Positions 11,500-22,374 of a stretch of 64,000 nucleotides of DNA are shown piece after piece. The notes beneath the pieces were generated by a model that was given only the letters and a program-made list of their open reading frames with translations, did not search any database and was not told the origin of the DNA. Every line of letters starts with the position of its first letter. The stretch's first letter is position 1. Made by a program: the position numbers and the translations under genes. This DNA comes from Hydractinia symbiolongicarpus (taxonomy: Eukaryota; Cnidaria; Hydrozoa; Anthoathecata; Hydractiniidae). Location: NCBI RefSeq assembly GCF_029227915.1, contig NC_079876.1:31593828-31657827 (forward strand), given 5' to 3'.

Positions 11500-14143
11500 A
11501 AGGACTGAAACTAAAAACTGTTTAATCTAAAATTCCATATATCTCTGACATACTTCTTACCAAAAACAACTCTTTATTGGTCTTACAGAAACCTGGTTAC
11601 ACAACCATACAGATGTCGAACTACACATAAACGGTTACAAAATCTTTTGAACAGATAGCACTCGTAGAAAGGCATCCCAACATGGACGGTACTCAGGTGG
11701 TGTAGCCATGTATGTTCGAAACGACCTACCAGCCACCTTCAAACCAATCCTAAACTACTCAGACAACGCAATACAGATCATTGTCATCTACTCAGAGCAT
11801 GTGAACTTAGTCCTAGCTACTATGTACCGCCAACCAGATGACCACCAAAGCAACAGAACAACATCAGAAAACTACTCACAAGCAATAAATGGGCTATATC
11901 AAGTGCTGAACATCTCCCCATCTCCAGACATATTCATAATGGGTGACTTCAATCTACTTCACACCAACTGGCCCAATTCCACCCCAAACCAAAATAGTAC
12001 AGAGGTGAAAAAGAAATGATCACCATCACAAAAAACCTACTACTTGAACTCAGTCTCACCCAAATCAACCGCAAACCTACACACATAGCTGGAAACATAT
12101 TTGACCTTGTATTCACCAACAACACCAACATCATTTACAATATCTCATTTATACCTACGCTCAGATCAATATGACACCACTGCTTCCTAGATATATCAAC
12201 ATCCTATGTACCCTCACATATCGCACAACAGACAATTTCTGGAGTGTTCTCATCCCCTTTCGATCTTCTAAATTACCAGAGTGAAAATGTAAACTGGACT
12301 TGCATAATGGAAAATCTCCAAGCAATCAACTGGGAGCGGGAATTCCAAGATCTTGATGTACTGGACATGCTAAAGAAATTTTACAACATCTGCACCAAGG
12401 CATCAGAAACACATGTGCCATCAAGAAAGATAGAACAAACCAACAGAAATAAAATTCCAAGAGAGAGAATGGCACTCATGAGAAGACGAACCAGGATAAA
12501 CAAACAACCAAAACAGTACACAAACAAACAAAACCTCTGATGAACTCTAAGCTAACTCTTCTTCTAGTCCTGATGGCTTCCCATCAATCCTACTGAAAAA
12601 GTGTAAAAACGTCATAGCCACCCCACTCAAGCTGATTTGGACGAAATCATTCGAAGAATGAACCATTCCAGACACTAACCAGTGCTATAATAACACCAAA
12701 ACACAAGAGTGAAAGTAAAACTAAAGCTGAAAACTACCACCCAATTGCCCTAACTTCTCACATCATAAAGGTCTTTGAAAAGGATGTCCAAAATCAAATT
12801 GTGTCATTCATGGAAAAAAATAACCTGTTCAACAGCTCCCAACATGGTTTTCGTGATGGACGGTCATGTCTGAGCAAGCTTCTTGACCATTTCAACAACA
12901 TTCTACAAATACTCTGCAACAACTCAAACGCTGATGTTATATGCTTGGATTTCGCAAAAGCGTTTCACAAGGTCGATATAGACATAGCTCTTAAAAAAAT
13001 AGAAAACTTAGGTATCAAAGGCAAACTACTCAAATGGCTGGAGTCCTTCCTAAAAAACAGAGCCCAGTACGTCTCAGTAAACCGTCACCATTCACTCACC
13101 ACAGAAGTCATCTCTGGCATACCACAAGGAAGTGTGCTTGGACCGCTCATCTTTCTTATCCTTATGGGGATATTGATCTTTCTGTAAAGGACGCATCACT
13201 CTAAAGCTACAAGACTTACAATGAAGGTTGGCTCTGAAAGTGACGACAAAAATGCAAGCAGACCTAAACTCAGTCTACGATTTGAGTAAACAAAACAACG
13301 TGATGTTCAACAATACAAAGTTTAAACTCCTGCAGTACGGAAAAGACCTAGATCTGAAGTCAAAGTCAAAGTACAAAACAACAGCATCAACACAAATCCA
13401 ACCAAAACACAAACCAAAGATCTTGGAATACTAATGACAGATGATGCTACCTTCAAATCGCGTATAAATAAAATTGTAGAAAATGCAAAACAACTTACAA
13501 GCTGGATTCTTTCGATTGCGATCACCAGAAGTTCTCCTACCAATATGGAAATCCCTTGTCATCCCTAGACTTGAGTACTCCTCTCAACTCTGGTCTCCTG
13601 CTAGGAAAGGACAAATCAAGGTACTAGAAGCTCTGCACTGGAGCTACCTGAAAAAGATCAACTGTGTACACTTAAACGCGCTTAAACAGCTCAAATTGTA
13701 CTCGTTACAAAGACAATGTGAACGCTATCAAGACATATACAGTTGGAAAATAGCTGAAGGCATTGTCCCAAACCTTCACACGCCCATGCAAACCCATGCA
13801 ACACAAAGAAAAGGGCATCTCTTTCAACTACCACTGGTGCTGAACAATTCCACAAGCTTCACTAAACTACACAACAGCTTCCGTTATCAAGCTCCAAGAA
13901 CCTTCAACGCCCTGCCCAAGTCTCTAAGAAGCATCACTTCATGTCGAGTTTTTAAGTTTAAAACAGCCCTTTGACAAGTTTTTCAAAACTCTCCCAGATG
14001 AACCTCCCATTCCTCGGACAAATAAAGCCTCAGAAAACAGCATAGTCACTGTAGTTCGATCTAACCCTCATACTCCTCTCTCTAGAGATGGAGTAGAAGA
14101 AGAGGAAAAAGTGACTGACGTCGGTCGTCCACGACAGGGGTAA
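11500..14143 (+). pseudogene. LINE ORF2: endonuclease and reverse transcriptase, broken
   Basis: Pieces in several frames: endonuclease at about 11560-12019 (YSGGVAMYVRNDLP, MGDFNLLHTNWP), a linker at 12244-12540, reverse transcriptase at 12801-13187, and C-terminal parts at 13228-13434 and 13483-13974. The C-terminal frame continues past the apparent stop at 13974, after a one-base shift, to TAA at 14141-14143 (DKFFKTLPDEPP to GRPRQG). The RT frame runs into a stop just after the conserved GIPQGSVLGPL box. Confidence 0.8.
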
Positions 14144-14190
14144 GGCTACAACTTCAAAAGTTAACATAAGTAACATAAGTAAGCAAGTAA

Positions 14191-15372
14191 TAACTGCAAG
14201 TCAATTAAAGATATTTTTAGCTTTCATGGTTTTGGGTTAACTAAAGATACAAAAGAAATTATGAACAGACAAGATCAAGTACTTCGGAAAGCCAGGAAAA
14301 CAAAGAGGACTGGGACTTACATTAAAAAACTAAAAAAAACAGTGCAACATCTTCATCTGTAAACAGAATTACAACAGAAACCTTTTTTCAGAAGCTAGTC
14401 GAAACCCACAAACTTCTGTACAATTATTAAATCAATCTTTCCTGGTTCAAAAGAATGCGACAAGACAAGTGCTTCAGTACCATTCTTAGAGACAGTTGGA
14501 AATAACACCACATCAATAGTAGATAGGTTCTGTCGCAATTTTTCAACTGTAACGATCTGAAAATAATATTCTTTAAATTAAAAAATTTTACATGGAAAAA
14601 AACTTGTAAGGCTTGAAAAGAAAACTGAGAACATTTTTTGTCTAAGTATGTCAGTAAGATATTTTTAAGAGAATATTTGCTGCCTGGAATGCTAAAGGAT
14701 GCCTAATCACTGATTTCAAAACCATTATGTTATATAATAAATTAGTCATTAAAAAGAGGTGTCTTTATAGTTTTTTGAATCATTAGTGTCTGTTTTCCTT
14801 TTCTCTTTCGGGCATTGTTTGGGTCTATGCGGGTTTATTCAGGCATATACTTGATTTTTTTTGTAAACGCCCAAAACGTATGCGGCCCTGGTGACAAGTT
14901 TAGCTATTACTTGTTCTCTTTTCCCATCTGATTGCACAATTTTAGTTGACAATATAATGAATAACGAATAATAAAATATTCCTATGTGCTTTTAAATATG
15001 TTGAGAACAAGAAACTTTTATTGATGCAATTGTCCAACTTCCCCTTACTTAGGGGCCGTCGGCAAACAGTTTCTGTCTCCGTTAACAACAAAATGGCTGT
15101 TAGAGGGGAGGGGGCAAAGCATCACCCGTTAAAAATATAAAAATGGAGACGAATTTTAATTTCTCACCTTTGTTTCTTTTAAGGAGAATGACGAAAATTC
15201 AACAAATTAGAAAATGTTTCCACAGTAACAGTCTGCCATAATCGAGAATTTGTTGTTGTAAAAATGGATCTCGTGTACGTATAGCCAAGTCTCCACAATG
15301 ATTGTTGCGTAAAGCAACCAATCAATATCGAATATTTATGAAAATGTACATACTCATTTCCAGAGACAATGT
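14191..15372. other. Non-coding, no recognisable element
   Basis: AT-rich DNA between the LINE tail and the older interrupted repeat that starts at 15373. No open frame of note, RNA gene or inverted-repeat pair was recognised. Confidence 0.4.
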
Positions 15373-15457
15373 TTCCTAAACTTTAAAGGTATGGACACAA
15401 ATATGTTTATTTCTTATTCAAGGATGCCTAGTGATATTTTATAAAGTTATGTTTGTG
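15373..15457. repeat. Left part of an old dispersed repeat (other copy at 23370)
   Basis: About 85 bp matching 23370-23454 closely (for example GGATGCCTAGTGATATTTTA in both). In the 23-kb copy it runs directly into the segment that matches 19756-19810, so the two parts at this locus belong to one older element, now split by later insertions. Confidence 0.75.
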
Positions 15458-15580
15458 CCACTGTCGAAAATATGTTTGATTAGCGTCATTTTTTAATTGC
15501 AAAAGTGAGTCGGTTGGTCGGATAAAAATTTTTCTTGAAAAATTACAAAAATGCTATATTTCGCAGCCATATTTTGTTAT

Positions 15581-15795
15581 TTGTTTTAAATGTACGCCAG
15601 CTGTATTTTTAGCCTTCGTTTCAAGCTCGATTTTTGTCAATGTTGTTCCCATGGTTTTCGCTTGTATTGCTGTATAAATGCGAAACAGGAAAATATAGCA
15701 CTGAGTAGCACAGCGCAGTCCCCTATTGAAATAACATTCTGAAGTAACAACTGTAATTGGGAGAACCGCTGAAAAGGTAAATGGTGGATTTTGCT
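15581..15795. repeat. 215-bp direct repeat, copy A
   Basis: Repeated at 16177-16391, exactly 596 bp downstream, with about two substitutions (for example GTACGCCAGC against GTACGCTAGC) and no gap. The two copies flank a 381-bp LINE fragment. Apparent ORFs here are shadows. Confidence 0.9.
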
Positions 15796-16176
15796 TAAGA
15801 CTTACAATGAAGGTTGGCTCTGAAAGTGACGACAAAAATGCAAGCAGACCTAAACTCAGTCTACGATTTGAGTAAACAAAACAACGTGATGTTCAACAAT
15901 ACAAAGTTTGAACTCCTGCAGTACGGAAAAGACCTAGATCTGAAGTCAAAGTCAAAGTACAAAACAACAGCATCAACACAAATCCAACCAAAACACAAAC
16001 CAAAGATCTTGGAATACTAATGACAGATGATGCTACCTTCAAATCGTGTATAAATAAAATTGTAGAAAATGCAAAACAACTTACAAGCTGGATTCTTTCG
16101 ATTGCGATCACCAGAAGTTCTCCTACCAATATGGAAATCCCTTGTCATCCCTAGACTTGAGTACTCCTCTCAACTC
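15796..16176 (+). mobile_element. Internal LINE fragment, duplicate of 13210-13590
   Basis: Aligns without gaps to the LINE ORF2 region at 13210-13590, with only about two differences (TTTAAACTCC against TTTGAACTCC, AATCGCG against AATCGTG). It lacks both LINE ends. It sits between two 215-bp direct repeats, in the same orientation as the parent LINE 2.2 kb upstream. Confidence 0.9.
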
Positions 16177-16391
16177 TTGTTTTAAATGTACGCTAGCTGT
16201 ATTTTTAGCCTTCGTTTCAAGTTCGATTTTTGTCAATGTTGTTCCCATGGTTTTCGCTTGTATTGCTGTATAAATGCGAAACAGGAAAATATAGCACTGA
16301 GTAGCACAGCGCAGTCCCCTATTGAAATAACATTCTGAAGTAACAACTGTAATTGGGAGAACCGCTGAAAAGGTAAATGGTGGATTTTGCT
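16177..16391. repeat. 215-bp direct repeat, copy B
   Basis: Second copy of 15581-15795. Its first base coincides with the last base shared with the LINE fragment, so one or two junction bases are ambiguous. Confidence 0.9.
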
Positions 16392-16464
16392 GCGTGTCAA
16401 AGATCGTTTGGTTTATTTTTTACAAATTTACTGACTCCCCCACTCGACTTTTGCCTTTCAAAGT

Positions 16465-16553
16465 TGTTATGTTATACTTGGCGCTTTATATTATGCATAT
16501 ATATTTATGGTGTAATTAGCACTTGATATAATATATATAGTTGAAACTAAACA
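16465..16553 (+). repeat. 5' LTR
   Basis: 89 bp, begins TG and ends CA, preceded by AAAGT. Rich in TATATA runs. Matches the 3' LTR at 83 of 89 positions. Confidence 0.88.
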
Positions 16554-16571
16554 TGGCGCCGCGAGTGGATT
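16554..16571 (+). other. Primer-binding site, Ser-tRNA type
   Basis: TGGCGCCGCGAGTGGATT begins right after the LTR. Its reverse complement ends in GGCGCCA, as a tRNA 3' end with CCA would, with G as discriminator. It matches the 3' end of the Ser-AGA tRNA gene at 57861-57942 except for one substitution and one missing base. Confidence 0.75.
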
Positions 16572-16651
16572 AACCAGCGAGAACTATTGTTGAAATAAAG
16601 TAGATTTTATATCTTAAGGAATCTTAAAAATCAAATTATTTAATAAACGTT

Positions 16652-17217
16652 ATGGAAGAACAAATGAAGAATGCCCTTTTTCCACCTATATTGGATCTAT
16701 CAGTCGACAGGTTTCTTGCTTGGAAAAGCTGGAAAGAGAAGTGGACTGACTATGCATGACTGGACTTGAGGAAAAAAGTCCACAATACATCAGTGCAATG
16801 ATACGTTACACTTTCACTAGCGAGATGAGAAGTATATATGAGTCGTTTTCGTTAACAGAAGAGCAAAAGAATGATCCAATAGCAATAATTGAAAACCTTG
16901 AAAAGTTTGCAAAAGGACTTGTGAATGAAATATTAGAACGTCATATTTTCAACTCATGCACTCAAGACGAAAGTGAGAAATTTGATGACTTCCTGACAAA
17001 TGTTAAAAACTTGAGCAATAACTGTAACTTTTGCCCAACTTGCCATCCAGGTTTAGTGAGAGATCAAATTGTCTCTGGTATTGCCAGTAGTGCTACTCAA
17101 AAGAACCTTTTATCTGAAGCCAGATTAACATTTGAAAAAGCTTTGGATATTTGCAGAGCTGATGAAAAAGCAATCAAAGGTGAATTGAGAGCAGCTGGGA
17201 AGTTAATGTGCGTGTAG
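16652..17217 (+). pseudogene. Gag of the LTR element, frameshifted
   Basis: Begins MEEQMKNALFPPILDLS at an ATG, then hits TGA after WTDYA near 16757. The rest (TGLEEKSPQY to the stop at 17217) is in another frame. It has the helical capsid-like pattern of gypsy Gag proteins, but the zinc knuckle expected near the C-terminus is missing, probably deleted at the junction with the protease. Confidence 0.7.
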
Positions 17218-18366
17218 ATAATAACAATTTGAAAATGAAAATTGATACCGGTGCTGATATTTCTGTGATCGGACTCAATCATCTGGAACAGATAGGGTAT
17301 CAAGTTAATGACCTCCATCTAACAACTAAAAGTTAATCAGACCGGACTCGCATTGATTCAAATGTTATGAATTTATAAACGTGTCTCTGAAAGTTCCGAG
17401 AAAACTGTTAGTGAAAAGTTGTATTTGTGTGAATTTTGGGGCGCCCAGCAATCGAAAAGCTCAATTTAGTGACAATTAATCAAATTAAGCAGGACAATGA
17501 CTATCCAGAAAACATTATTTCTCAATTTCCAGAGGTGTTTGAAGGTTTAGGTGAAATTACCATTACCATTGTTGGATCCTCTTAAAAAGGAACTTGATCG
17601 AATGAAAAATTTAGGGGTCATACGTCGAGTTACGCAAGCAACAGAGTGGTGTCATCCTATCGTAGTTGCGCCTAAACCAAATGGGACTTTGCAAATATGT
17701 TTGGAGCTGACCAAATTGAATGTAGTAACATAAAGAAGTCTTTATCAACTGGAAAGTGTTAATGACACTTTGGCCAAATTAGGGGAGGAATGTGTAGTTA
17801 TGTCTAAATTAGATGCCAACTCAGGTTATTGGCAAATGAAACTAGAAGAAGAAAGCCAGTTAAAAGCCACATTTGGTCGGTATTGTCCAACTTGTGCTCC
17901 GTTTAGCCTTACCTCCATGGCCAAAACATTTAATGAGCGTATAGAAGACATGATTGTGGGGAAAAGTGGTATTGTTAAGAGTATGGATGATTTTTTAGAG
18001 TTTGGAAGAGATAATCAACATCATGAAGAACGTTTGAAAATATTTCTATCAGACTTGTCTAAAAACAAAGTAACATTGAATTTAGAGTAATGCCAATTCC
18101 GGAAAACCGAAGTCAAGTTTTTAGGACATAAAATTTCAAAAGAAGGAATTTAGCCATTAGCAACTAATGTGGAAGGTATTAAGAAATTTCCATTACCCAC
18201 AAACATTACCGAACTCAGACGATTTATGGGAATGGCTCAACAAATGTCACGTTTCAGTGCAGATCTTGCTAAAACTGCAAAGCCACTAAGAGACCTTTTA
18301 AGTTCAAAAAATCAATGGATATTGACAGTTGTTCATACAAACGCCTTCAACAATTGTAAATGTTAG
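17202..18366 (+). pseudogene. Pol of the LTR element: protease, reverse transcriptase, RNase H remnants
   Basis: Protease at 17202-17336 carries the aspartic motif IDTGADISVIG. Reverse transcriptase pieces at 17551-17733 and 17770-18090 show IRRVTQATEWCHPIVVAPKPNG-like and SKLDANSGYWQ motifs. The catalytic box is altered to SMDDFLEFG. 18169-18366 contains the connection segment (FPLPTNITELRRFMGMAQQM). In-frame stops separate the pieces. Confidence 0.8.
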
Positions 18367-18732
18367 CAGCTTCATGGGGAATGAAAAGAATGGCAGTTAT
18401 TTGTAGGGAATTTCTCATTTTGTACTAGAAACAGATCACAAGCCGTTAATACCAATTTTGAATAACAAACCACTGAATGATTGTCTCCACGTATACAACG
18501 ACTAAGAATGCGTATGATGAAATTCAGATTTACTGCAACCCATGCACCAGGAAAAGAACTACTGGATGCTGTACATTATCACATGCACAATGCCAGGAAC
18601 CAACAGAAGATGATGAAATTGCTGAGACTGAAGTGACTGCATTTTTGAATCAAGTGACACAGTGTACCAGCATCAGAGCAACGATTAGTAGAGATTAAAG
18701 AAGCCACTGCAAATGATGTTGTATTACAAGCA

Positions 18733-19371
18733 GTGATAACAGCAACCCAAACTGGATGGCCAGAACAACGGAACAGAAACTGTTCAATTGAAATTCAACC
18801 ATATTGGGAAGGCAGTGCTAATCTTACCTACGTTAAAGGTTTGCTACTACTTGGAGAAATAATCGTAGTACCAAAGGAACTGCAACGTTCTATATTGATG
18901 AAATTGCATCAGGGACACTTGGATACAGAGAAGTGTAAACGCAGAGCTCGTCAGACTGTTTTTTGGACTAAAATGAATCGAGACTTACTTAATCGTCCAG
19001 ATGCTGCTTGTGTCATTGAAGCTCCCAAATTAATTTTTTCTCAACATGGCATTCCAGAAACATTAGTTTCTGATAATGGGAGCCAGAATGCATCTTATTA
19101 ATTCATGAAGTTTGAAAACGAATGGGGATTTAACCATATTACTAGCAGTCTTAGATACCCCAGAAGTAACGGTCTGGCTGAATCAATGGTGAAAATTGTA
19201 AAACGTCTTATAAAGAAAACACAAAGATCAAATGACGATTTTCACTTACGATTGTTAGCCATCTGTAACGCATCGTTAAGTTGCGGAGAGTCGCCTGCCC
19301 AATTACTGCTTGGGTTCAATCTCTCCAACACCTTACCATCTGTTGTTCGTCACACACCAAACTTCTTCTGA
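18733..19371 (+). pseudogene. Integrase of the LTR element, internally deleted
   Basis: An H2C2-type N-terminal region (LHQGHLDTEKCKRRAR) is followed by a core with SDNGSQ (second Asp) and NGLAESMVK (Glu). The stretch that should carry the last Cys pair and the first catalytic Asp is missing around 18990-19010. A stop lies at 19099-19101. Confidence 0.75.
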
Positions 19372-19616
19372 AACATGGGTAGAGAGAAAAAACAAATAAA
19401 AACCTACCATGACCAAAAGTATTCTGGTACGGCCTCGATATTTCAACCGGGCAAAATAGTCTCCATTCAACATCAGGACACTTGAGAATGGACAATCAAG
19501 GGGGAAATATTGAATGAAGTTGTGCCTCGCTCATATACAGTTCAACTACAAAATGGAAATATTTTCAGCGGAATCAAATAACCTTGGTTATATATGTTTT
19601 ATAAATTTTAAAAAGT

Positions 19617-19705
19617 TTTTATGTTATACTTGGCGCTTCATATTATGCCTATATATTTATGGTGTAATCGGCACTTGATATAATATATATAGTTGAAGCT
19701 AAACA
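19617..19705 (+). repeat. 3' LTR
   Basis: 89 bp, ends CA, followed by the AAAGT target duplication. Its second base is T where the 5' LTR has G. A weak purine tract (TTTTAAAAAG) precedes it. Confidence 0.85.
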
Positions 19706-19755
19706 AAAGTGAGTTGGTCAGGTGTCGCTAACCAATTATATTTTTGAGGGTGGCC

Positions 19756-19810
19756 TTAATCAAGGCATTTTTACGTTCAAAACCTGTATATTTACAATGT
19801 CTGATGTTAG
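19756..19810. repeat. Right part of the interrupted old repeat
   Basis: Matches 23455-23510 (TTAATCAAGGCATTTTTACG, then a one-base indel). It pairs with the left part at 15373-15457. Confidence 0.75.
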
Positions 19811-19887
19811 GAATTTTGCAACAGATATAAACAATAGCCAATTTGCCATTAAGGGAGACAAAAATAGTTTGTCGACGGGCCCTTTAT

Positions 19888-20137
19888 CAGTCAGGGTAAA
19901 TACTTAATTGGGGGATGGTAGGCAAATTAGGGCATACCACCTATTTAGGCGACTCATTGTAACCTAGTTAGGCCATTTGTAACCTAGTAGTTAAGACATT
20001 ACAATATTTAATGGCTTTTCACACATTCCCAAGAAAAAATATTTACAACAGAAAGTTTTTGTTTGCCAGCCTAATTAAACTACATCACGTCGCCTAACTA
20101 AACGACTCGCCTAATTAGGTCATGTTTACCCTGACTG
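19888..20137. mobile_element. 250-bp MITE with CAGTCAGGGTAAA ends
   Basis: The left end CAGTCAGGGTAAATA and the right end (reverse complement CAGTCAGGGTAAACA) form a 15-bp inverted repeat with one mismatch. TTTAT at 19883-19887 and 20138-20142 looks like a 5-bp target duplication. The interior has repeated TAGGCGA and AACCTAGT-like words. No coding capacity; superfamily unknown. Confidence 0.75.
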
Positions 20138-20142
20138 TTTAT

Positions 20143-22029
20143 GTCTCTTAGAAGAGGCAAGCCCATATCAAGCAGCTAGCTAAAATAGAAATGTGTAGCT
20201 AGTAGTCCTAATACTACACGTATTCTGATTACTACTCTGATGCCTAGTAGGTTTACAGCTAGAAAATCTCTAAAGGGAAAGGTTGGTTCCTGTATCTAAC
20301 AGCTAAATACCTAACCACTGCAAGAAAAAACGTTTGTTTCACAACACACAGTTCCCGCGCATTGTGCCTCAGAAATATGTCATCAGATCTAGTTCACGGC
20401 TACTATCGAACAAGGGCGACATAACTCGTCAAACGATGACTAAGGATTTAAAAGCAATTATCTACTTTGTTTCCCCCCGCAAACTACTATAGCTCACATC
20501 CATGGTAAAACATCTTGGTTTTTCTGTTTTCTTTCATCTTGTGTTGCTATTAAGTCAAAATTTTCCCCTTTGTGTAGTATTCTTTGTTATAAGGGTCAGC
20601 AATGTTTGGGAGAAATACCTTATCTTGATAAATCTGCTTAGTAGTTAGCTAGCTAACTTTTTTTTAGCTATTTTTGATGTTTTCAACATGTCCTGCTACA
20701 TGTTTGTTGTTTGCTTGTTTGTTTTTATGTTTTTTTTTGTTTTTTTCCTTTTTTTCAACATCTAGTGTATACTAATGCAGCCTGTTATGATGTCAACTGA
20801 GCTAGCTGATCGAATTACCCCCAACAAAGGTTATCATTCTTGCGATCGGATTCACGTCATAACACTGGTTGAACCAATCATGGGCCAGTATTCAGGTTAC
20901 GCAGCCATTATGAAATGATGTAAAATGCCGCAATCATAATGTTTTTGTGGTGAAACCTTCATAATTAAAATACTGGATTTTTCAAGAATTCTTTTTTTTT
21001 AGTCAAATCTTTAATATGTTTTAGATATACTGCTTAATTTTTTCCATTTCCCAACATTTTAACGCCGTTTTGCTTTTAAATTCTGTTTAATTCAGGTTGC
21101 TACTGTGAAGGTTTGACCGTGAAAAGTCCACTTTGTACCCCATCCGAGAGCAACGAAGGAGAAAATTCCGACCACAAGAATAGCTCATTCTAGTCATGCG
21201 CTATCTTCTTTATAGTATCTTACAGAGTTCTTTATAAGTACACTATATGACTAGATAATGTACTATACCTATGGTTGTGTATATATACGTAAACTCAGTT
21301 TATAATGTACAGTTCGGCGATTCTGTTCAGCTTTGTTGCCGTAGTGATGATTGACATTTTGCTTAATTGACGAAACACATTTGTGCTACATCCACCGTTT
21401 TTAAAATTTCGCAGGGGTGAAAACAAACATAGTTCATAGGGGGAAGAATGATAAGAAATGTGAAAATGAAAGAATAATTAGCTAACGAAAGGTAACCACA
21501 ATAAACATCTGTCTGGAAATGATGCTTACCTATCTAGATTTTGCTCCAAAAAATTATCTGTGCTCAGACTTCCTAACATTGTTCTTAAAACTCCAAATTG
21601 TGTCTAGCTGTGCACTCTCTTCACCTAAAATACAGAAACTTTTCACCTCCAAAAAAATTGTTATGACGTCAAACCAAATTGCTAGTACCTCTTAAATGTA
21701 ACTTTACATGTGCCAGATATTTATTACCCTCACACGAACCTTTGGTAACATCAGAACTTACCTGGTATTGTTAACCTATTGTTAAATACATGGCAATTTT
21801 TGCATGCTGAAAATAATAGAGTTCATGTGTCACATGCAAACTTTAATTAGCTCATGTTAGTTTTAATGTTTCTACTCATGAACATATTATCTTTTGTTTT
21901 TACATGTGATTTATTATAATACTTTGATGTAATCTTGTGTTTTGTGTGCAATTTTATTGTTTTTACACAAACCTAAATGTTGTATTTTATTTAGGGACCG
22001 TCTCCAGCATCATTTTACATTTTATACGA
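20143..22029. other. Non-coding
   Basis: AT-rich DNA with several AGCTAGC-type words, which recur across the whole window. No exon with supporting splice sites, RNA gene or clear element ends recognised. Confidence 0.4.
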
Positions 22030-22374
22030 ATTGAAACGATCATTTCTACGGTCCTGTTTTCATGATTTTTAAACGCTGTACAGCGATCTTTTGGCTTTCT
22101 AACATCCGGTTTTCATGATTTTTGAACGATCTACAATGATGTCTTCGCCTTCTAAGATTTTTAAACAATCTACAGCGATCTTTTCGCTTTCTACGATCTT
22201 GTTTTCATGATTTTTAAACCATTTACAGCAATCTTTTTGCTTTCTACAATGTTGTTCCCATCATTTTGAAACAATCTACTGTAATGTTTTTGCTTTCTCA
22301 AATCCTGTTTTCATGATATTTAAACGATCTACAGCGATATTTTCGCTTTCTACGATGCTGTTTCCATCATAATA
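22030..22374. repeat. Degenerate tandem repeat, about 53-bp unit
   Basis: About six or seven copies of a unit built on TTTTCATGATTTTTAAACGA, TCTACAGCGATCTTTTCGCT and TTCTACGATC. Unit starts lie near 22056, 22109, 22155, 22201, 22252, 22307 and 22361. Copies differ by substitutions and small gaps. Not coding. Confidence 0.8.

Larger units (their letters stand above)
10060..14190 (+). mobile_element. CR1/L2-like non-LTR retrotransposon (LINE), degenerate
   Basis: A nearly full-length LINE in sense orientation. Order: ORF1 with a PHD-type zinc finger and two C3H1 zinc fingers; an AP-type endonuclease (GLTETWL-like motif near 11580 and MGDFN near 11938); a reverse transcriptase (SQHGFRDGRSCLSKLL, ICLDFAKAFHKVD, GIPQGSVLGPL); a C-terminal region (PRLEYSSQLWSP); and a short 3' tail of TAACATAAG-like repeats (14162-14190). 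Several frameshifts and stops break both ORFs, and the catalytic box after GIPQGSVLGPL is interrupted, so this copy is dead. The 5' end is an estimate. I found no target-site duplication. Confidence 0.85.
16465..19705 (+). mobile_element. Ty3/gypsy LTR retrotransposon, Mag-like, degenerate
   Basis: A 3241-bp element with 89-bp LTRs (16465-16553 and 19617-19705). It is flanked by a 5-bp target duplication AAAGT (16460-16464 and 19706-19710). A primer-binding site starts directly after the 5' LTR. Internal order is gag, protease, reverse transcriptase, RNase H, integrase, which is the Ty3/gypsy order. The LTRs differ at about 6 of 89 positions. Many stops and internal deletions show that it is dead. 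Very short LTRs and a Ser-tRNA primer are, as I recall, typical of the Mag clade. No env-like frame is seen. Confidence 0.88.

Noticed and set aside
13228-13434. Independent small genes at 13228-13434 and 15814-16020 encoding the same peptide
   Set aside because: Both are the same stretch of LINE ORF2; the second is a duplicated fragment.
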